Positions 33,104-44,273 of a DNA stretch of 64,000 nt are shown one piece after another. Within the stretch, counting starts at the first letter, position 1; each line of letters starts with the position of its first letter. Made by a program: the position numbers and the translations under genes. Under the pieces are notes generated by a model. The model saw only the letters and a program-made list of their open reading frames with translations, was not told the DNA's origin and made no database searches. The stretch lies in contig NC_092343.1 of NCBI RefSeq assembly GCF_046630445.1, forward strand, positions 135,835,501 through 135,899,500, given 5' to 3'. Source of the stretch: Rutidosis leptorrhynchoides (lineage: Eukaryota; Streptophyta; Magnoliopsida; Asterales; Asteraceae).

Positions 33104-33616
33104 TATTGGAGATATGGAGAACTTTAAACAATTAGAGGGAAGATTCCGGGAAACTCACACGAAGCTTCCACGAAGTTGTTAGGAAACTCACAAGTAGCTT
33201 CCACGAAGTTGTTAGGAAACTCACATGTAGCTTCCACGAAGTTGTGAGGAAATTCACATGTAGCTTCCACGAAGCTGTCAGGAAACTCACATGTAGCCTC
33301 CATGAAGCTGTCAGGACACTCACATGAAGCTTCAAGGAATTGTTTTTAGCTTACTCCTTAAACCATTCTATAAATAGACCCTCTTGTAACTCATTGTAAA
33401 CACACCACAAATATTCAGTAAATACATTCTCTAGTCGGTCCGTGGACTAAAGCAATCACAACGATTGCATATAACCACGTTATCTCTTGTGTCGATTTAC
33501 ATTTCTTGTATTTATAATCTTTCGTTCATTAAGTGGGTTAGTAATCTTGTAGAATTACTATCGGTGAGTGGTTTTGTTGAATCACTTGCGTTGTTTTGGG
33601 TCCTAATATCCTTACA
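33104..33616 (+). repeat. Copia 3' LTR
   Basis: 513 bp, with the same 33-bp repeats (33149-33335) and TATA box. It has 22 extra nt near 33568-33590 relative to the 5' LTR. Confidence 0.95.
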
Positions 33617-33730
33617 ACCGATTGATGAATCAATCAATCGATCGATTGAATCTTAGATCAATCAGTTTGGTATAAAAAGTTGAATTTAAGTTCCGAATTT
33701 AAGAAATGATCAATCAATCTTTTTTTATCA

Positions 33731-36700
33731 GCACTTTCCAAAGGTCCCGAACACAGCAAAGTTGACTCCGGCGAAGTCCTCTTCCTCGCAATTTCCGACC
33801 TCCGTCAATCGCTTAATCTTTCCGATGATGCGCTAGCCTTTTCCACCGCTGACGGTTTCTCTCTATTCTTCAATGATGTAAGCAATATTAGTTCTAGTAA
33901 TTATAATTATTATAACTATTTAACTATATTATTATACGTAACTGGTAAACCTAATGGTACCTGCTTACATAAAATGATACACATTTTGTTGCTAATTTTT
34001 ATGAAATGTGTTTTGATAGGAAGCTATAGAAAATTGAATATTTGATGCTAAATTTTACATGCGATATATAAATTAAATCTGATAATTGATGAGTTCCTGG
34101 AACATGAATCGATAGGAATTTCTGAATTTTTTTGATAATATGGATAAATGTGTTACTAAAGTAACGCTAATATTGACAGTTTCTCTATGTCTTTAAATGA
34201 TGAATGCAACATTAATAATTATTATGTGTACATTAGGCTTTACTTATGAAAATTGATACACCTGTTGTGGCTGATTAAGATATATGTTTTGAAATTAGTT
34301 ACATCTATGTGATCATAATTAAAAACCTGACATGTCAGAAGTTCATGCTTACATGAACTCATAAATTGATATTAATTTTGCTGTTAAATTTGGACAAATT
34401 TGTTAGTGAAGTGATTATATTCACTGATAGAATTTATGTAAAACTGCTTCGTAATGAATAGTTATGGTTAAAAGATTGAAGAAATAATGTGTTTAATACG
34501 ATATGAAACCATACATCCTGACTCAATTTCTCATTATGAGATCAAACCAAGGACCTATGGATGTCTGAGCTTTCCCATCCCCATGTGCAATACAACAGTG
34601 TCCTGATGGAGGAGAAGTATTTATAATTTCTTTTTGTAGGGAGTACTCTAATTAATTAGTTAGATATGAAAATTGTAGGTTTGGTATACTTGTTGCTCTT
34701 ATTTGGATGTTAGAAATATTAAATGAAATCTGGTATATCCTGAGTTCCTGCATGCAATAGTTGATCCCAATTCTGTAGCTAAACTGTTGAATTGTGTTCA
34801 AAAAAGTAATTCTTGAATTATATTGAAGTTATGGTTTTATTGCTTTATATTTAATAGTGTGTAAATTTTATATCTGACCAGCTGATATCACGTGCTGAAG
34901 CTAATAAGTGGTTTGGAGAGATACTTCCAGCCTTGTCAGATTTGCTGTTGCAGCTTCCATCAATGCTAGAAGCTCATTATAAGAGTTCAGACTCCATTGG
35001 TTGTGTGGGCCATAGGAATGGACTTAAAACTAGTCTTCGCTTGTTGAAGTCACAAGAGGCTGGCATGGTTTTACTTAGTCATGTATAAAAGCACAATAAC
35101 AAATGAAATATCTGTTACATTTTTCTCTTGCCTCTTTATATGCAAGTTCATGAAGCAAATCTGTCAGTAGTTTTGAGAAATGACACATGGTTGTATGTCC
35201 TGTTTTGTTAGGTTTGTTGGGTTGTGTGATATTAGGTTCTGTTTATGTGATGTACGTATTATTTTAACATTCAGTTTAGTTGAATACGAATCCTGTCTCA
35301 CATTTATGGACAATAGTAAACATTCTCATTGTCTTCTTCAAGATTCACTTGCTTTCATTTGTTTGGTTTTTCATTTTGTGCATCAATACCTTTGCAAAAT
35401 GTTATTAAGCTGGTTACACGAGTTTTTAATTAAAGTTTACAATTTATGAACCATGAACTGATCAGTGCTCTTCTTTCATGCTCTTTCTTTTGTCTGCTTC
35501 CAACCGGTAGTAGAGGTGCCAACCATCTGCAAGTGATCAACTTTGATCATTTATTTGCGTATGTTTTCTTATTTATAAATTATCTTCAACCTTTTTTATT
35601 TTATACCACTTTTAACGTGTCAGTATATGATGTAGTTGGTGCTAGTTTTGATTGTATGATAACCCTTTTTGTTATACATCTGATTTGCTTGTCACTAGGA
35701 GCCTTCATGACAACTACACTGAGCAACAGGAGAACAAGATAAAATGTATCATTCATTATTTTGAGAGAATTTGCTCGAGTATGCCAGCTGGCAATGTCTC
35801 ATTTGAGAGGAAAGTTCTTGCAGTTGATCATACTCGTGACTACATTCCCTACCCTGTGGCTGAATCATGGAGTAAATACATGGTGTCCCTATGTCTGTTT
35901 GAGGTATTGTCTCTACTGTGTCAGCCTATATGAAGCCCAATATTATTCCAAAATATCTTGAAGGTAGGCTGTAAATGAAACTCATCAGTTACATGATTTA
36001 AAATGATACTTATCAATGTAGACCCTTTATGTAGCATGTGTGTGATGCTTGATGTACATGCATTCACTACTTTTTCTATTTATCTAAATGAACTTTCATG
36101 TTCTTCTCTTGAAGTTAATGACACAACCTATATTTTGAGTTTTGTTATTATACCCTTGCAATGATTAAACTATGGTTCTATATGTATTAAATGAACGATA
36201 TATAAATAATAGCATTCTTTCGTTCTTATAGATTTGCTGTTCGGGATTAATAGAAGATCATCTTAATGAATCTCTTGAAGTAGATTTTGCAAACATGTAC
36301 TTTGGTGGTAGTACTCTAACTAGAGGATGTGTTCAGGTTCGCAAGTTTCTTATCCTTGATATGATTATTTGAAGGCTGTTTACTCTAGTGGAGGTTAAAT
36401 ACATTGTATCATATAGTAAAATGTATTGGTGGCTTCATTTTTACAAAATCATAATATATGTGATTAGTTAGTCCTTTATGAAATTCAACTACTAAAAAAA
36501 TAAAAAATAAAATATGTTATAACCTTGTATTTTGTGATTATATTTCTTAGGAAGAGATTCGTTTCATGATCAACCCAGAATTAATAGCTGGAATGCTTTT
36601 TATGCCATGTATGGCAGACAATGAGGCTATTGAAGTTATTGGCACTGAAAGATTTTCTAATTATACTGGGTAAGCATGATCTGGTTGGTTTTTGGATTCA

Positions 36701-37298
36701 TAACTATTTGTAATGGGTACTATTTCTTGATATTTAACTTGTTTCTTGTCTGCATGAGTATGTTTTCGAGTATTTTATATTAATACCTCTGCTTCGTGTT
36801 ATGTTTTGTTATAGTTATGCTTCTTCTTTCTGATTATGTGGTGACTTCCGGGATACAAAACATATAGATGTATTGGAAAGACGTAAAACTAGAATAGTTG
36901 CAATATACGCTTTTGTCAATCCTGGAAAAAGACAATATCGACATGAATTTCTTTTAAGGTATACTAAATTTTAATATAACTTTAATTCATAAATGTTATC
37001 TTCGACTTCTCTAGGTTCATTGTTTATGGAACTTGTGATTTAGTGTGCGAGTTTATTCCAATCTGTTATGCCACTATCATTTTTCTTATATTAATTTTAT
37101 TTTATTCATTACTGTTGATTTCTACTAATAGATTGTTACACATTACTTAAATTAGGGAGCTCAACAAAGCATTTTGTGGCTTTTCGAATCCCTGCAAGTC
37201 TGAACGGTACAAGATTTTATTCAAAGTTAGATAATCTTTCGGAAGCTCAGCTGGGTCAAGATCATTCAAGTCTGGATAGCAAATCAGATATTGTTTTG
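33731..37298 (+). pseudogene. PARG: Truncated poly(ADP-ribose) glycohydrolase gene
   Basis: Eight exons of a plant PARG, the nuclear enzyme that removes poly(ADP-ribose) chains, can be joined by GT-AG introns: 33731-33877, 34882-35082, 35455-35558, 35699-35903, 36232-36336, 36551-36669, 36815-36958, 37156-37298. They code for about 390 residues. The catalytic signature lies over exons 5 and 6 (VDFANMYFGG, then CVQEEIRF with both glutamates), but the third Gly of the usual GGG loop is Ser. Decay: the acceptor before exon 3 reads AT instead of AG (35453-35454), exon 7 has TGA at 36831-36833, and exon 8 has a 1-nt frameshift leading to TAA at 37232-37234. The first exon lacks its start and about 40 N-terminal residues. 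The C-terminal third is absent, replaced by simple repeats. Identification rests on recalled similarity to the Arabidopsis PARG family. Confidence 0.9.
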
Positions 37299-37409
37299 GT
37301 GTGAGATTTTCTACCTGTTACCGTCAAATTTTGCATTATATGTTGGAGTTATTACTGTTTTCCCTTTATATGATTCAGACGTTACTAGGTTCAAATTATG
37401 GATTACTAA

Positions 37410-38046
37410 AAAATTTTGTATCATTCATCGCCTTATTTTTCATTCACTACCTCATTTTTATCATTAACCACCTCCTTTTTTTTTATCATTCATCTTGTTT
37501 TTCATTATTCATCACCTCATTTTTATCATTCATCACCTCCTTTTTTATCATTCATTATATTTTTTTTATCATTCATCTTGTGTTTAATCATTCATCACCT
37601 ACTTTTTATTATTCATCTTTTTTTTTTCATTCATCACCTTCTTTTTTGTCATTCATCTTGTTTTTATCATTCTTCACCTCATTTTTTTCAAATCTTTTAT
37701 CATTAATTATATCTTTTTTTATCATTCATTAAATCTTTTTTTATTATTTACCTCCTTTTTATCATTGATCACCTAATTTTTATCATTCTATCACCTTCTT
37801 TTTTTATCATTCATTGCCTCATTTTTATCATTCATCACCTCCTTTTTATCGTTCATCTTTTTTTATTCATTCATCACGTTATTTTGTCATTCTTCGCTTA
37901 TCATTCATCAGCTATCTTTATCATTCATCGAATATTTTTATCATTCATCGGGTACTTTTTATCATTCATCACGTTCTTTTATCATTCACTGTTTATCATT
38001 CATTAGCTATTTTTATCATTCATTTGGTATTTTTTTTTATCAATTA
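37410..38046. repeat. TTTATCATTCATC(ACC) minisatellite, forward arm
   Basis: About 640 nt of irregular repeats of TCATTCATCACCTYNTTTTTA, with a period of about 20-30 nt. Pyrimidine-rich on the plus strand. It takes the place of the missing 3' exons of PARG. Confidence 0.9.
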
Positions 38047-38215
38047 TCGGATTTTTGATGAATGATAAATGCTTAATGAATGATATTATTTTTTGATAAA
38101 TGAGAAGTGTTTGATGAATGATAGCATTATGATGAATGATAATCTTATTCTGATAAAAGATAAGTGTTTTTATATGAATGACAACAATTAGATGAATGAT
38201 AATTGTTTGATAATT

Positions 38216-38287
38216 GGGCATTTGGTCTAGTGGTATGATTCCCGCTTTCGGTGCGGGAGGTCCCGAGTTCGATTCTCGGAATGCCCT
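38216..38287 (+). tRNA. tRNA gene with tRNA-Pro body and UCG (Arg) anticodon
   Basis: 72 nt folding as a complete cloverleaf: acceptor GGGCATT/AATGCCC, D stem GTC/GAT, anticodon stem CCCGC/GCGGG, loop TTTCGGT, variable AGGTC, T arm CCGAG-TTCGATT-CTCGG. From memory it matches plant tRNA-Pro(UGG) at nearly all positions. Base 35 (38249) is C instead of G, so the anticodon at 38248-38250 is TCG. The anticodon stem has the paired change U-A to C-G at 28-42, so the stem is intact. Base 73 is T, which is unusual. Internal A and B boxes are present and a T6 terminator follows. It could be an Arg-reading tRNA, a mischarging tRNA or a pseudogene. Confidence 0.85.
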
Positions 38288-38291
38288 ATTC

Positions 38292-38297
38292 TTTTTT
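38292..38297 (+). terminator. RNA polymerase III terminator of the tRNA gene
   Basis: TTTTTT four nt after the tRNA. Confidence 0.8.
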
Positions 38298-38456
38298 ATA
38301 AAACTAATCATATTACATCAACTATTTGAAATTTCACAACTTTTGTAACTCTATTAAAATGTTTGATGATATAAAATATTTTAATGGAAGATAATCATTT
38401 TGTGACGAATGGTTATTGTTTTCTTATGAATGATAACCGATTTTTAAAAAATGATA

Positions 38457-38698
38457 CTCCCTCCGTCTCATTCCAATAGTCCTCATTTGACTTTCAAAGT
38501 CTTTTTTGCTCAACTATGACTCAAAATATTTTTGTTTGTGATATATTATTTTATGATTGGTATCGATGTTTAAATGTGTTTTGATTGGTATAATTTTCAT
38601 CAAATTATATATAACACAAATAAAGATATTTTGAGTTAAAGATGAGCAAAAATGACTTTGAAAGTTAAATGAGGACTATTGGAATGAGACAGAAGGAG
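38457..38698. mobile_element. Stowaway-type MITE
   Basis: 242 bp with long terminal inverted repeats. The left end CTCCCTCCGTCTCATTCCAA and the reverse complement of the right end (CTCCTTCTGTCTCATTCCAA) match, and the arms pair for about 70 nt. CTCCCTCCGT is the Stowaway (Tc1/mariner) terminus. The target site is TA on the left (38455-38456) and TG on the right, probably a mutated TA. No coding capacity. Confidence 0.92.
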
Positions 38699-39055
38699 TG
38701 ACTATTTGATGAAAAATAATTTAGATGAATTCTTTTTTCTAATGAATGATACATGTCTGATGAATGATAATTGTCTAATGAAATGATAACTATTTGATGA
38801 ATGATAATTGTTTTTCGATGAATATTAAATGTTTTTCGATGAAATATAAATTTTTTTCGATGAAAGTTAAAAGTATTTTTCGATGAATGATAATTATTTT
38901 TCGATGAATGTTTTTCGATGACTGATAAACATTTTTCGATGAATGATAAATGTTTGATGAATGGTAAATATTTATCGATAAATGATAATTGTCTGATGAT
39001 AATTGTTTTTTGATGAATGATAAATGTTTTTCGATGAATGATAAAAAAATTTCTG

Positions 39056-39662
39056 ATGGTTGGTGGTGGTTAGGGTGGTTGGTGGTAGTGTTGGTTGTGG
39101 TGGGTGGTGGTGGTTGTGATGGTTGGTGGTGGTTGTAATGGTTGGTGGTGGTTGGTGGTCGTGGTTGTTGGTGGTGGGTGGTGGTCGTGGTGGTGGGTGG
39201 TGGTCATGGTGGTAGGTGGCGGTGATTGGTGGTGGGTGGTGGTGGTGGGTGGTGATGGTTGGTGATGGTGGGTGGTGGTGGTGGTGGCAGTAGCAGTGGT
39301 GGTGGGTGGTGGTGGTGGTATGTGATGGTGGTTCGTGTTGGTTGGTAGTGGTGGAGGTGGTGATGATGGTTGGTGGTGTTAGTTAGTAGTGATGGTTGGT
39401 GGCGGGTGGAGGTGGCGAGAGGCAGGTGGTGGTGGTGGGTGGTTATGGTGGTGGTTGGTGGTGGTTGGTGGTGGTTGGTGGTGATATATGGTGGTGGTGG
39501 GTGGGGGTGGTTGGTGGTGGGTGGTGGTGTTAGGTGGTGGTATGTGGTGGTATGTGGTGGTGGTGGTTGGTGTTGGTGGTGTTGGTTGATGGTGGTGGTT
39601 GATGGCGGGTGGTGGTGGGTGGTGGTGGTGGCGGGTGGTGGTGGATGGTGGTTGTGGTTGGT
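39056..39662. repeat. G/T-only minisatellite, left part
   Basis: Irregular GGTTGGTGGTGGT units with almost no C on the plus strand. Element D splits it from the part at 60843-63945. Confidence 0.95.
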
Positions 39663-42600
39663 TGTAACGACCCTGGATTTTCCAACGTTTATTTATTAAT
39701 AATTATTATTATTAATACGTGTGATAAAACGAATGTACGTTATTACATTTACATGTTGCCATGATTGCCCGAACTTGACTTTAATTGCCCGAAACGTCTT
39801 TGTGACACCCGGAACTTGCACGAATAATATTTTCAAGTATTATTTACATTCATGATTAATTTTATTAATCATTTTAATTAACTAAGACTATTAGTTAGTT
39901 ACTTGGGCTTTATTTGGTTTAACTTGTGAATTTTTGGACTTGGGCTTGTTTATGGTTAATGGACACTTGACTTTGGGCTTACAAGCCCACCCTACATTAT
40001 TAATGGACCCTTTAGCCCACTCTTTCAAGTGTAAGTATCAATTAAATGGTAACTAGTTAGTTGTAAGGATTGGAATCTAGTTATGCCTTGATCCCCATGA
40101 AACCCCATGCATTAACCACCTTTTGTAAGCTTTTCATGTTAATAACCAACAAACTCTTTCCTTCCCCTTGATGGGCTGCTGCAGCCGTGATCTTTGATGA
40201 GAGTAAAGGGGATTCAAATCTTTTTTTTTACTTACTACTTCACTCACATTCTCTCATTCACTACACACACTTACTTGCATACATTTTTCTCTCTTTTCTC
40301 TCTCATTTTTCTCTCTATCTTGTAAGTGTTTTGAACAACTTGTTCTTCTTTTCTTCACTTGAAAACCGATTTCAAACATCCCATTAATCATCATCATCTT
40401 TTGTTACTTGAATACTTGTTTGTTATTATTACTTACTTACTTTGTTGTTTGTTATTTACTTACTAGCTTTCAAGAATCTAACTCACTAGTTTGATTCTTC
40501 ATTTTTATCTTGTTATAACAAGAACAACAAGAACATAATCTATCTAGTTATGTTCTACCTTACTTGTTTCAAAAGATTATAAAGTTCATGGTTGAAAGAC
40601 ATACTTGAAGTTCATGAAGTAAACTTTAAAGTTTACTTTCTAAAGATCAAACTTTGGTTTGAATCTTTAAAGTATGAACAACCATGAACAAATTACATGT
40701 TTACTTAGTTACTTCTTCATTTTATGCACTTTAATTTCATGTAGTTAGATTATATGGTCAAGTACTACAAGTTAGTCTTGATCTCATATCTCTTGGAACT
40801 AAAAGTTAACTTAAAAGTTCAAGAACATGTAAATAAGTTTTCTTTAAATATAACTTTGTATACTTATGCTTGATCTAGACTTTTGAGTCTTGGATCTTCA
40901 AGATCTAACTAAGAACTATGTTCTACATCTTAAGATCTTGATTAATTAGTTAACTTTCAAGTTTATAGTTCAATATTTCTTTTAAAGTTCATGTATGTGT
41001 TAGATCTAAGACTTTGATGTAACTTTGGTTCATCAAACTTCATACAACTCTTAAGTGAGTTGTGCTTCATGTCTTAGACTTGCACTTGGGTTATGATGGT
41101 CAAATCTTAGTCAAGATGATGCAAACACATCAATGAGTTGTACACTTGAAGCTATATGCATCAAGGATGAGAACCGTGATAAGCATCGAGCACCGGAACC
41201 CATTATCTTACTGTTTCTGTCCAAACCCTACTGACCTACTGTCTCTGTATCAGACCAGTAGACCTGGGCTGTTTTTATTATGATTTCAAATAGATCTTTT
41301 CAAGTAAATAACTTTTCATATAAGACTCGTCTTAATCCGAGTTACGGTTTAGAATCTATGGCCCTCCGAGCGTCACTATGTCCATTTATTTTTCTGCTTT
41401 CTGTTTATAGTTTCTGTTCTTCTGGTTTCTGTAACACACCAGTACACCTGGGCTACTGTAACCATTATTTTCAGATAGCTTAGTTCGTGTAGATAACTTT
41501 TCATATAGGAGTCGTCTTAATCCGAGTTACGGTTTAGGATTTATGGCCCTCCGATCGTCACTATGTCCTTTTAACATTGTGCAGAAATTTCAGACCTACT
41601 CGCACTTAAACCGTCACCATGGTCAAACGAAGACGAGTTTGCTTCTGTAAATTTTACCACACTTAAAAGACTCATATACGGAGCCATGGACACTGGTCTC
41701 ACCTTAATTCAGTAAGGGTAGAGGCCGTGGTGACTGACTGAAGTCAGCCTTTGTTGTAAACTACTTTCATAAACAAAACTTACTTTACGCCTTTTGTTTG
41801 ATGATGAATGATGATGACCCTTAAGACCTTATTTACATACTTTTAAACCTATTAAGACGATTTACTAACTTAGTACTATTTGCCTTAGGTTGAGGACCTT
41901 CGGACCGATTACTTGCACACCTTTTCCGTACCGACTTTACGACTACATTATCATTGTGAGTTATAGCATTCCCTTTTTACTTTAACTTATTTTGGGAACT
42001 GAGAATACATGCAGATTTTATGTTTTACATACTAGGCACGAGTACTTAAACTTATATATGTGTGGGTTATACAACGGCATAAACATTCCCTTTAGCTCGG
42101 TAACGTTTAATCATTGGTTTTTGAACCGTGAACGCGAATCTTAGATATGGATCCATAGGGTTTGACATCCCCACTCGGGCTAGTCGCGCTAGCATTTAAC
42201 GAGTGTTTAATACTTCTTACACGTAAGCACTTGCCAAGTGTACTTTCAGGGGGTATAAACGTTAAGTTAGTTACCAAGTGCCCACGGTTAACATATACTT
42301 TATCATACTGTTTTGAAACGCTCTTTGTAGCAATGAAATCTCGTGGCCTACCTTACATACTGTTATACTTAAACTATAGCTCACCAACCTTTGTGTTGAC
42401 GTTTTAAATCATGTTTTTCTCAGGTGCTTGAGGTTAGCTTCTGCCGTGTACTACTCGTGCTGTAGACACCCGCTGCTTAGAGTTGTCGTCGCATGAACTA
42501 CTTTATTTTGCATTCAAACATTCGTACCTTTAAACTATGACTTGTAATGACCGTTATGGTCACATACACTTATTATTTGCTTCTACTTAGTGAAGCATGC

Positions 42601-42745
42601 TTTTGGATTGTAAAACATTCGATGTTGGTTTAGACATCACTTTATTATTGAATGCACACTCTTTTTGAAAATGCATGTAGTACTTACCTTGTAATGATCC
42701 TGTTGTTGATGGTCCGTACATGTTGATTTAGTACGGGGCGTCACA
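39663..42745 (+). repeat. Element D 5' LTR
   Basis: 3083 bp, TGTAACGACCCTGG to GGGGCGTCACA. A CT-rich leader-like stretch lies at about 40245-40325. The 18-nt palindrome GTAAACTTTAAAGTTTAC is near 40620. Confidence 0.95.
41250..41620 (+). repeat. 185-bp tandem duplication in the D LTR
   Basis: The block with ACTCGTCTTAATCCGAGTTA and TATGGCCCTCCGA occurs twice, offset 185 nt (GCCCT at 41361 and 41546). The same duplication is in the other LTR, so it predates this insertion. Confidence 0.85.
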
Positions 42746-42747
42746 TT

Positions 42748-42764
42748 TGGTATCAGAGCATTGG
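42748..42764 (+). other. Element D primer binding site
   Basis: TGGTATCAGAGCATTGG, 2 nt after the LTR. Initiator tRNA-Met type. Confidence 0.93.
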
Positions 42765-43083
42765 TTGTAGGGAATTAGGTTGCATTAGTGAATCTAAGAC
42801 CGACCCGAGTAGGATTCACTAATAGGACTAATCTACAACTTGCTAGTTTACTTGTTTCTACTGAGCTTACTACATGCTAATGCTTACTTTTTCTGCTATA
42901 TGCCGTATGCTACTACATGATATCACTACTGCATGATGCTACTTGCTTTTGATTGCATGCTACATTCATACGAATTGCTGTTATTGCCATGCTAGTTACT
43001 GTTATACATGATTTAAACTGTTGGCCTATTAATTGCTTGCTTTATGACATACTGACATGGAAAATTTATTTTTCCTTGTTCAG
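42765..43083. other. Untranslated leader of element D
   Basis: 319 nt between primer site and pre-gag ORF. Short ATG-rich runs (CATGCTACT type) but no ORF or recognised RNA. Confidence 0.5.
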
Positions 43084-43974
43084 ATGTCGGATGTTCCACC
43101 TACTGGCATTTCGAGCAGTACAGACTCAGACCCCGTCGCCCTACCTACTGCTACACCTGCTGCTGCTACTGCCGATACACCGGCCCCGACACCCACTAGT
43201 GATCCCGGCGCTTCTACTTCCGGAGCCGGTACTAGTGCACCTGCCCCAGTGTCTGCTCCCGGACCCTCGAGGTCACAGCCCTGCATTGGTGGTATTGAGA
43301 TCCCCGCGGAGTTCGGGGAAGGGCCGGTTCGTAACCACATGCGCACGCCTTACCGACGCACTCCCGACGGACGTTTAGTCGTGATTCTGCCAGGCAAACA
43401 CAGACAGATGTTGGCCACCTTCGGATGCTTCGGATTACCAGCTCAGCCACCAGTGTCACCACCACACGATTCGGATGACTCATCATCCACTGATTCTTCA
43501 TCATCAGACAACTCCAGCGATGATGAGGATCCTGCTGATAGACCTATTCAGGCACCCTCCACCCCGCCAAAGAAGCGGTACCGTTTTGACGGCACCGTCA
43601 TTCCAGGGGTGAATGGAGGTCGTGCTTTTACTGATGCATTTAGCCATCGTCGTAGGGTTACTGCTCATAAACGAGTTGTGCCATACCCTGCCGACCCACA
43701 GATACGTAAGGTTCCCCATTACGTATTGACTATTCCTGGAACCATACCACCTAGATTTAGATACGGACCACTTACATCTAGGGACGTACCGTCTACATCC
43801 GGAGCCGGACCATCTACATCAGCACCACCGGCACCACCCGCACCACCCGCCCCACCTGCTCCACCAGCTCCCTCTAACGAGGAACTGATGAGGGAGATTG
43901 AGACTCTCCGAGCTCGAGTCACTGAGCTCGAGGAGCAGTTGGCTCGAGGAGCAGTTCACCTGCCTTCACCGTAG
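43084..43974 (+). CDS. Element D pre-gag ORF, Pro/Ser-rich with coiled coil
   Basis: An intact ORF of 296 codons. The start is taken at 43084 (MSDVPPTGISSS); an in-frame ATG at 43057 would add nine hydrophobic residues. Residues 1-60 are Ser/Thr/Pro/Ala-rich with an SSSTDSD motif. Around residue 140-165 there is a Ser/Asp-rich stretch (DSDDSSSTDSSSSDNSSDDE), then a basic middle part with RFRYG and RKVPHY. Near residue 255 a PPAPPAPP repeat follows, then a C-terminal heptad-like helix with LRARVTELEEQL. The upstream base context is CAGATGT. It lies between primer site and gag with a 299-nt spacer. Despite stops in gag-pol this ORF is open, and the same layout is seen in A, B and C. No known function. 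A nucleic-acid or chromatin role is conceivable. Confidence 0.72.
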   Translation: MSDVPPTGISSSTDSDPVALPTATPAAATADTPAPTPTSDPGASTSGAGTSAPAPVSAPGPSRSQPCIGGIEIPAEFGEGPVRNHMRTPYRRTPDGRLVVILPGKHRQMLATFGCFGLPAQPPVSPPHDSDDSSSTDSSSSDNSSDDEDPADRPIQAPSTPPKKRYRFDGTVIPGVNGGRAFTDAFSHRRRVTAHKRVVPYPADPQIRKVPHYVLTIPGTIPPRFRYGPLTSRDVPSTSGAGPSTSAPPAPPAPPAPPAPPAPSNEELMREIETLRARVTELEEQLARGAVHLPSP

Positions 43975-44273
43975 GACTTTGTATTTAGATTTCATGATCT
44001 AATCTAGTTATAGTTTCATGTATTTCATATGTATTGTACGAACTTATTCAGATGTATGAAACTTATTATTATTAATGAATGGAACTTTGCGTTATTTAAA
44101 TTCTTGCACGATGTTCTATTTACATTGCTGTACGATGATTCTGTGGTATTTGTACCTAGATGCATTATTTAATAACATGTGATGTTTTGATTCCATGTTG
44201 GTCACTATATACTGTATTATTACTACTTGCATACTGGATTTTGACTTGAGTCAAAATTTTTGTTTATAATACC

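Larger units (their letters stand above)
28406..33616 (+). mobile_element. Ty1/copia retrotransposon, Tork/Tnt1 type
   Basis: LTRs at 28406-28896 and 33104-33616, target duplication ACCGA (28401-28405 and 33617-33621), primer site, polypurine tract and a single gag-pol gene with stops and a frameshift. The domain order protease-integrase-RT-RNase H is diagnostic of copia. LTRs differ at about ten substitutions in 490 nt plus a 22-nt indel. The 3' LTR starts TA instead of TG. Confidence 0.95.
38054..39053. repeat. GATGAATGATAA minisatellite, inverted arm
   Basis: The same word as the preceding array but reverse-complemented (GATGAATGATAAATGTTT, GATGAATGATAATTG), interrupted by the tRNA gene and the MITE. 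The two arms together form a long imperfect inverted repeat centred near 38050. Confidence 0.88.

Noticed and set aside
37301-37732. 143-codon Phe/His/Ile-rich frame that looks membrane-like
   Set aside because: Translation of the TTTATCATTCATC repeat. Low complexity only.
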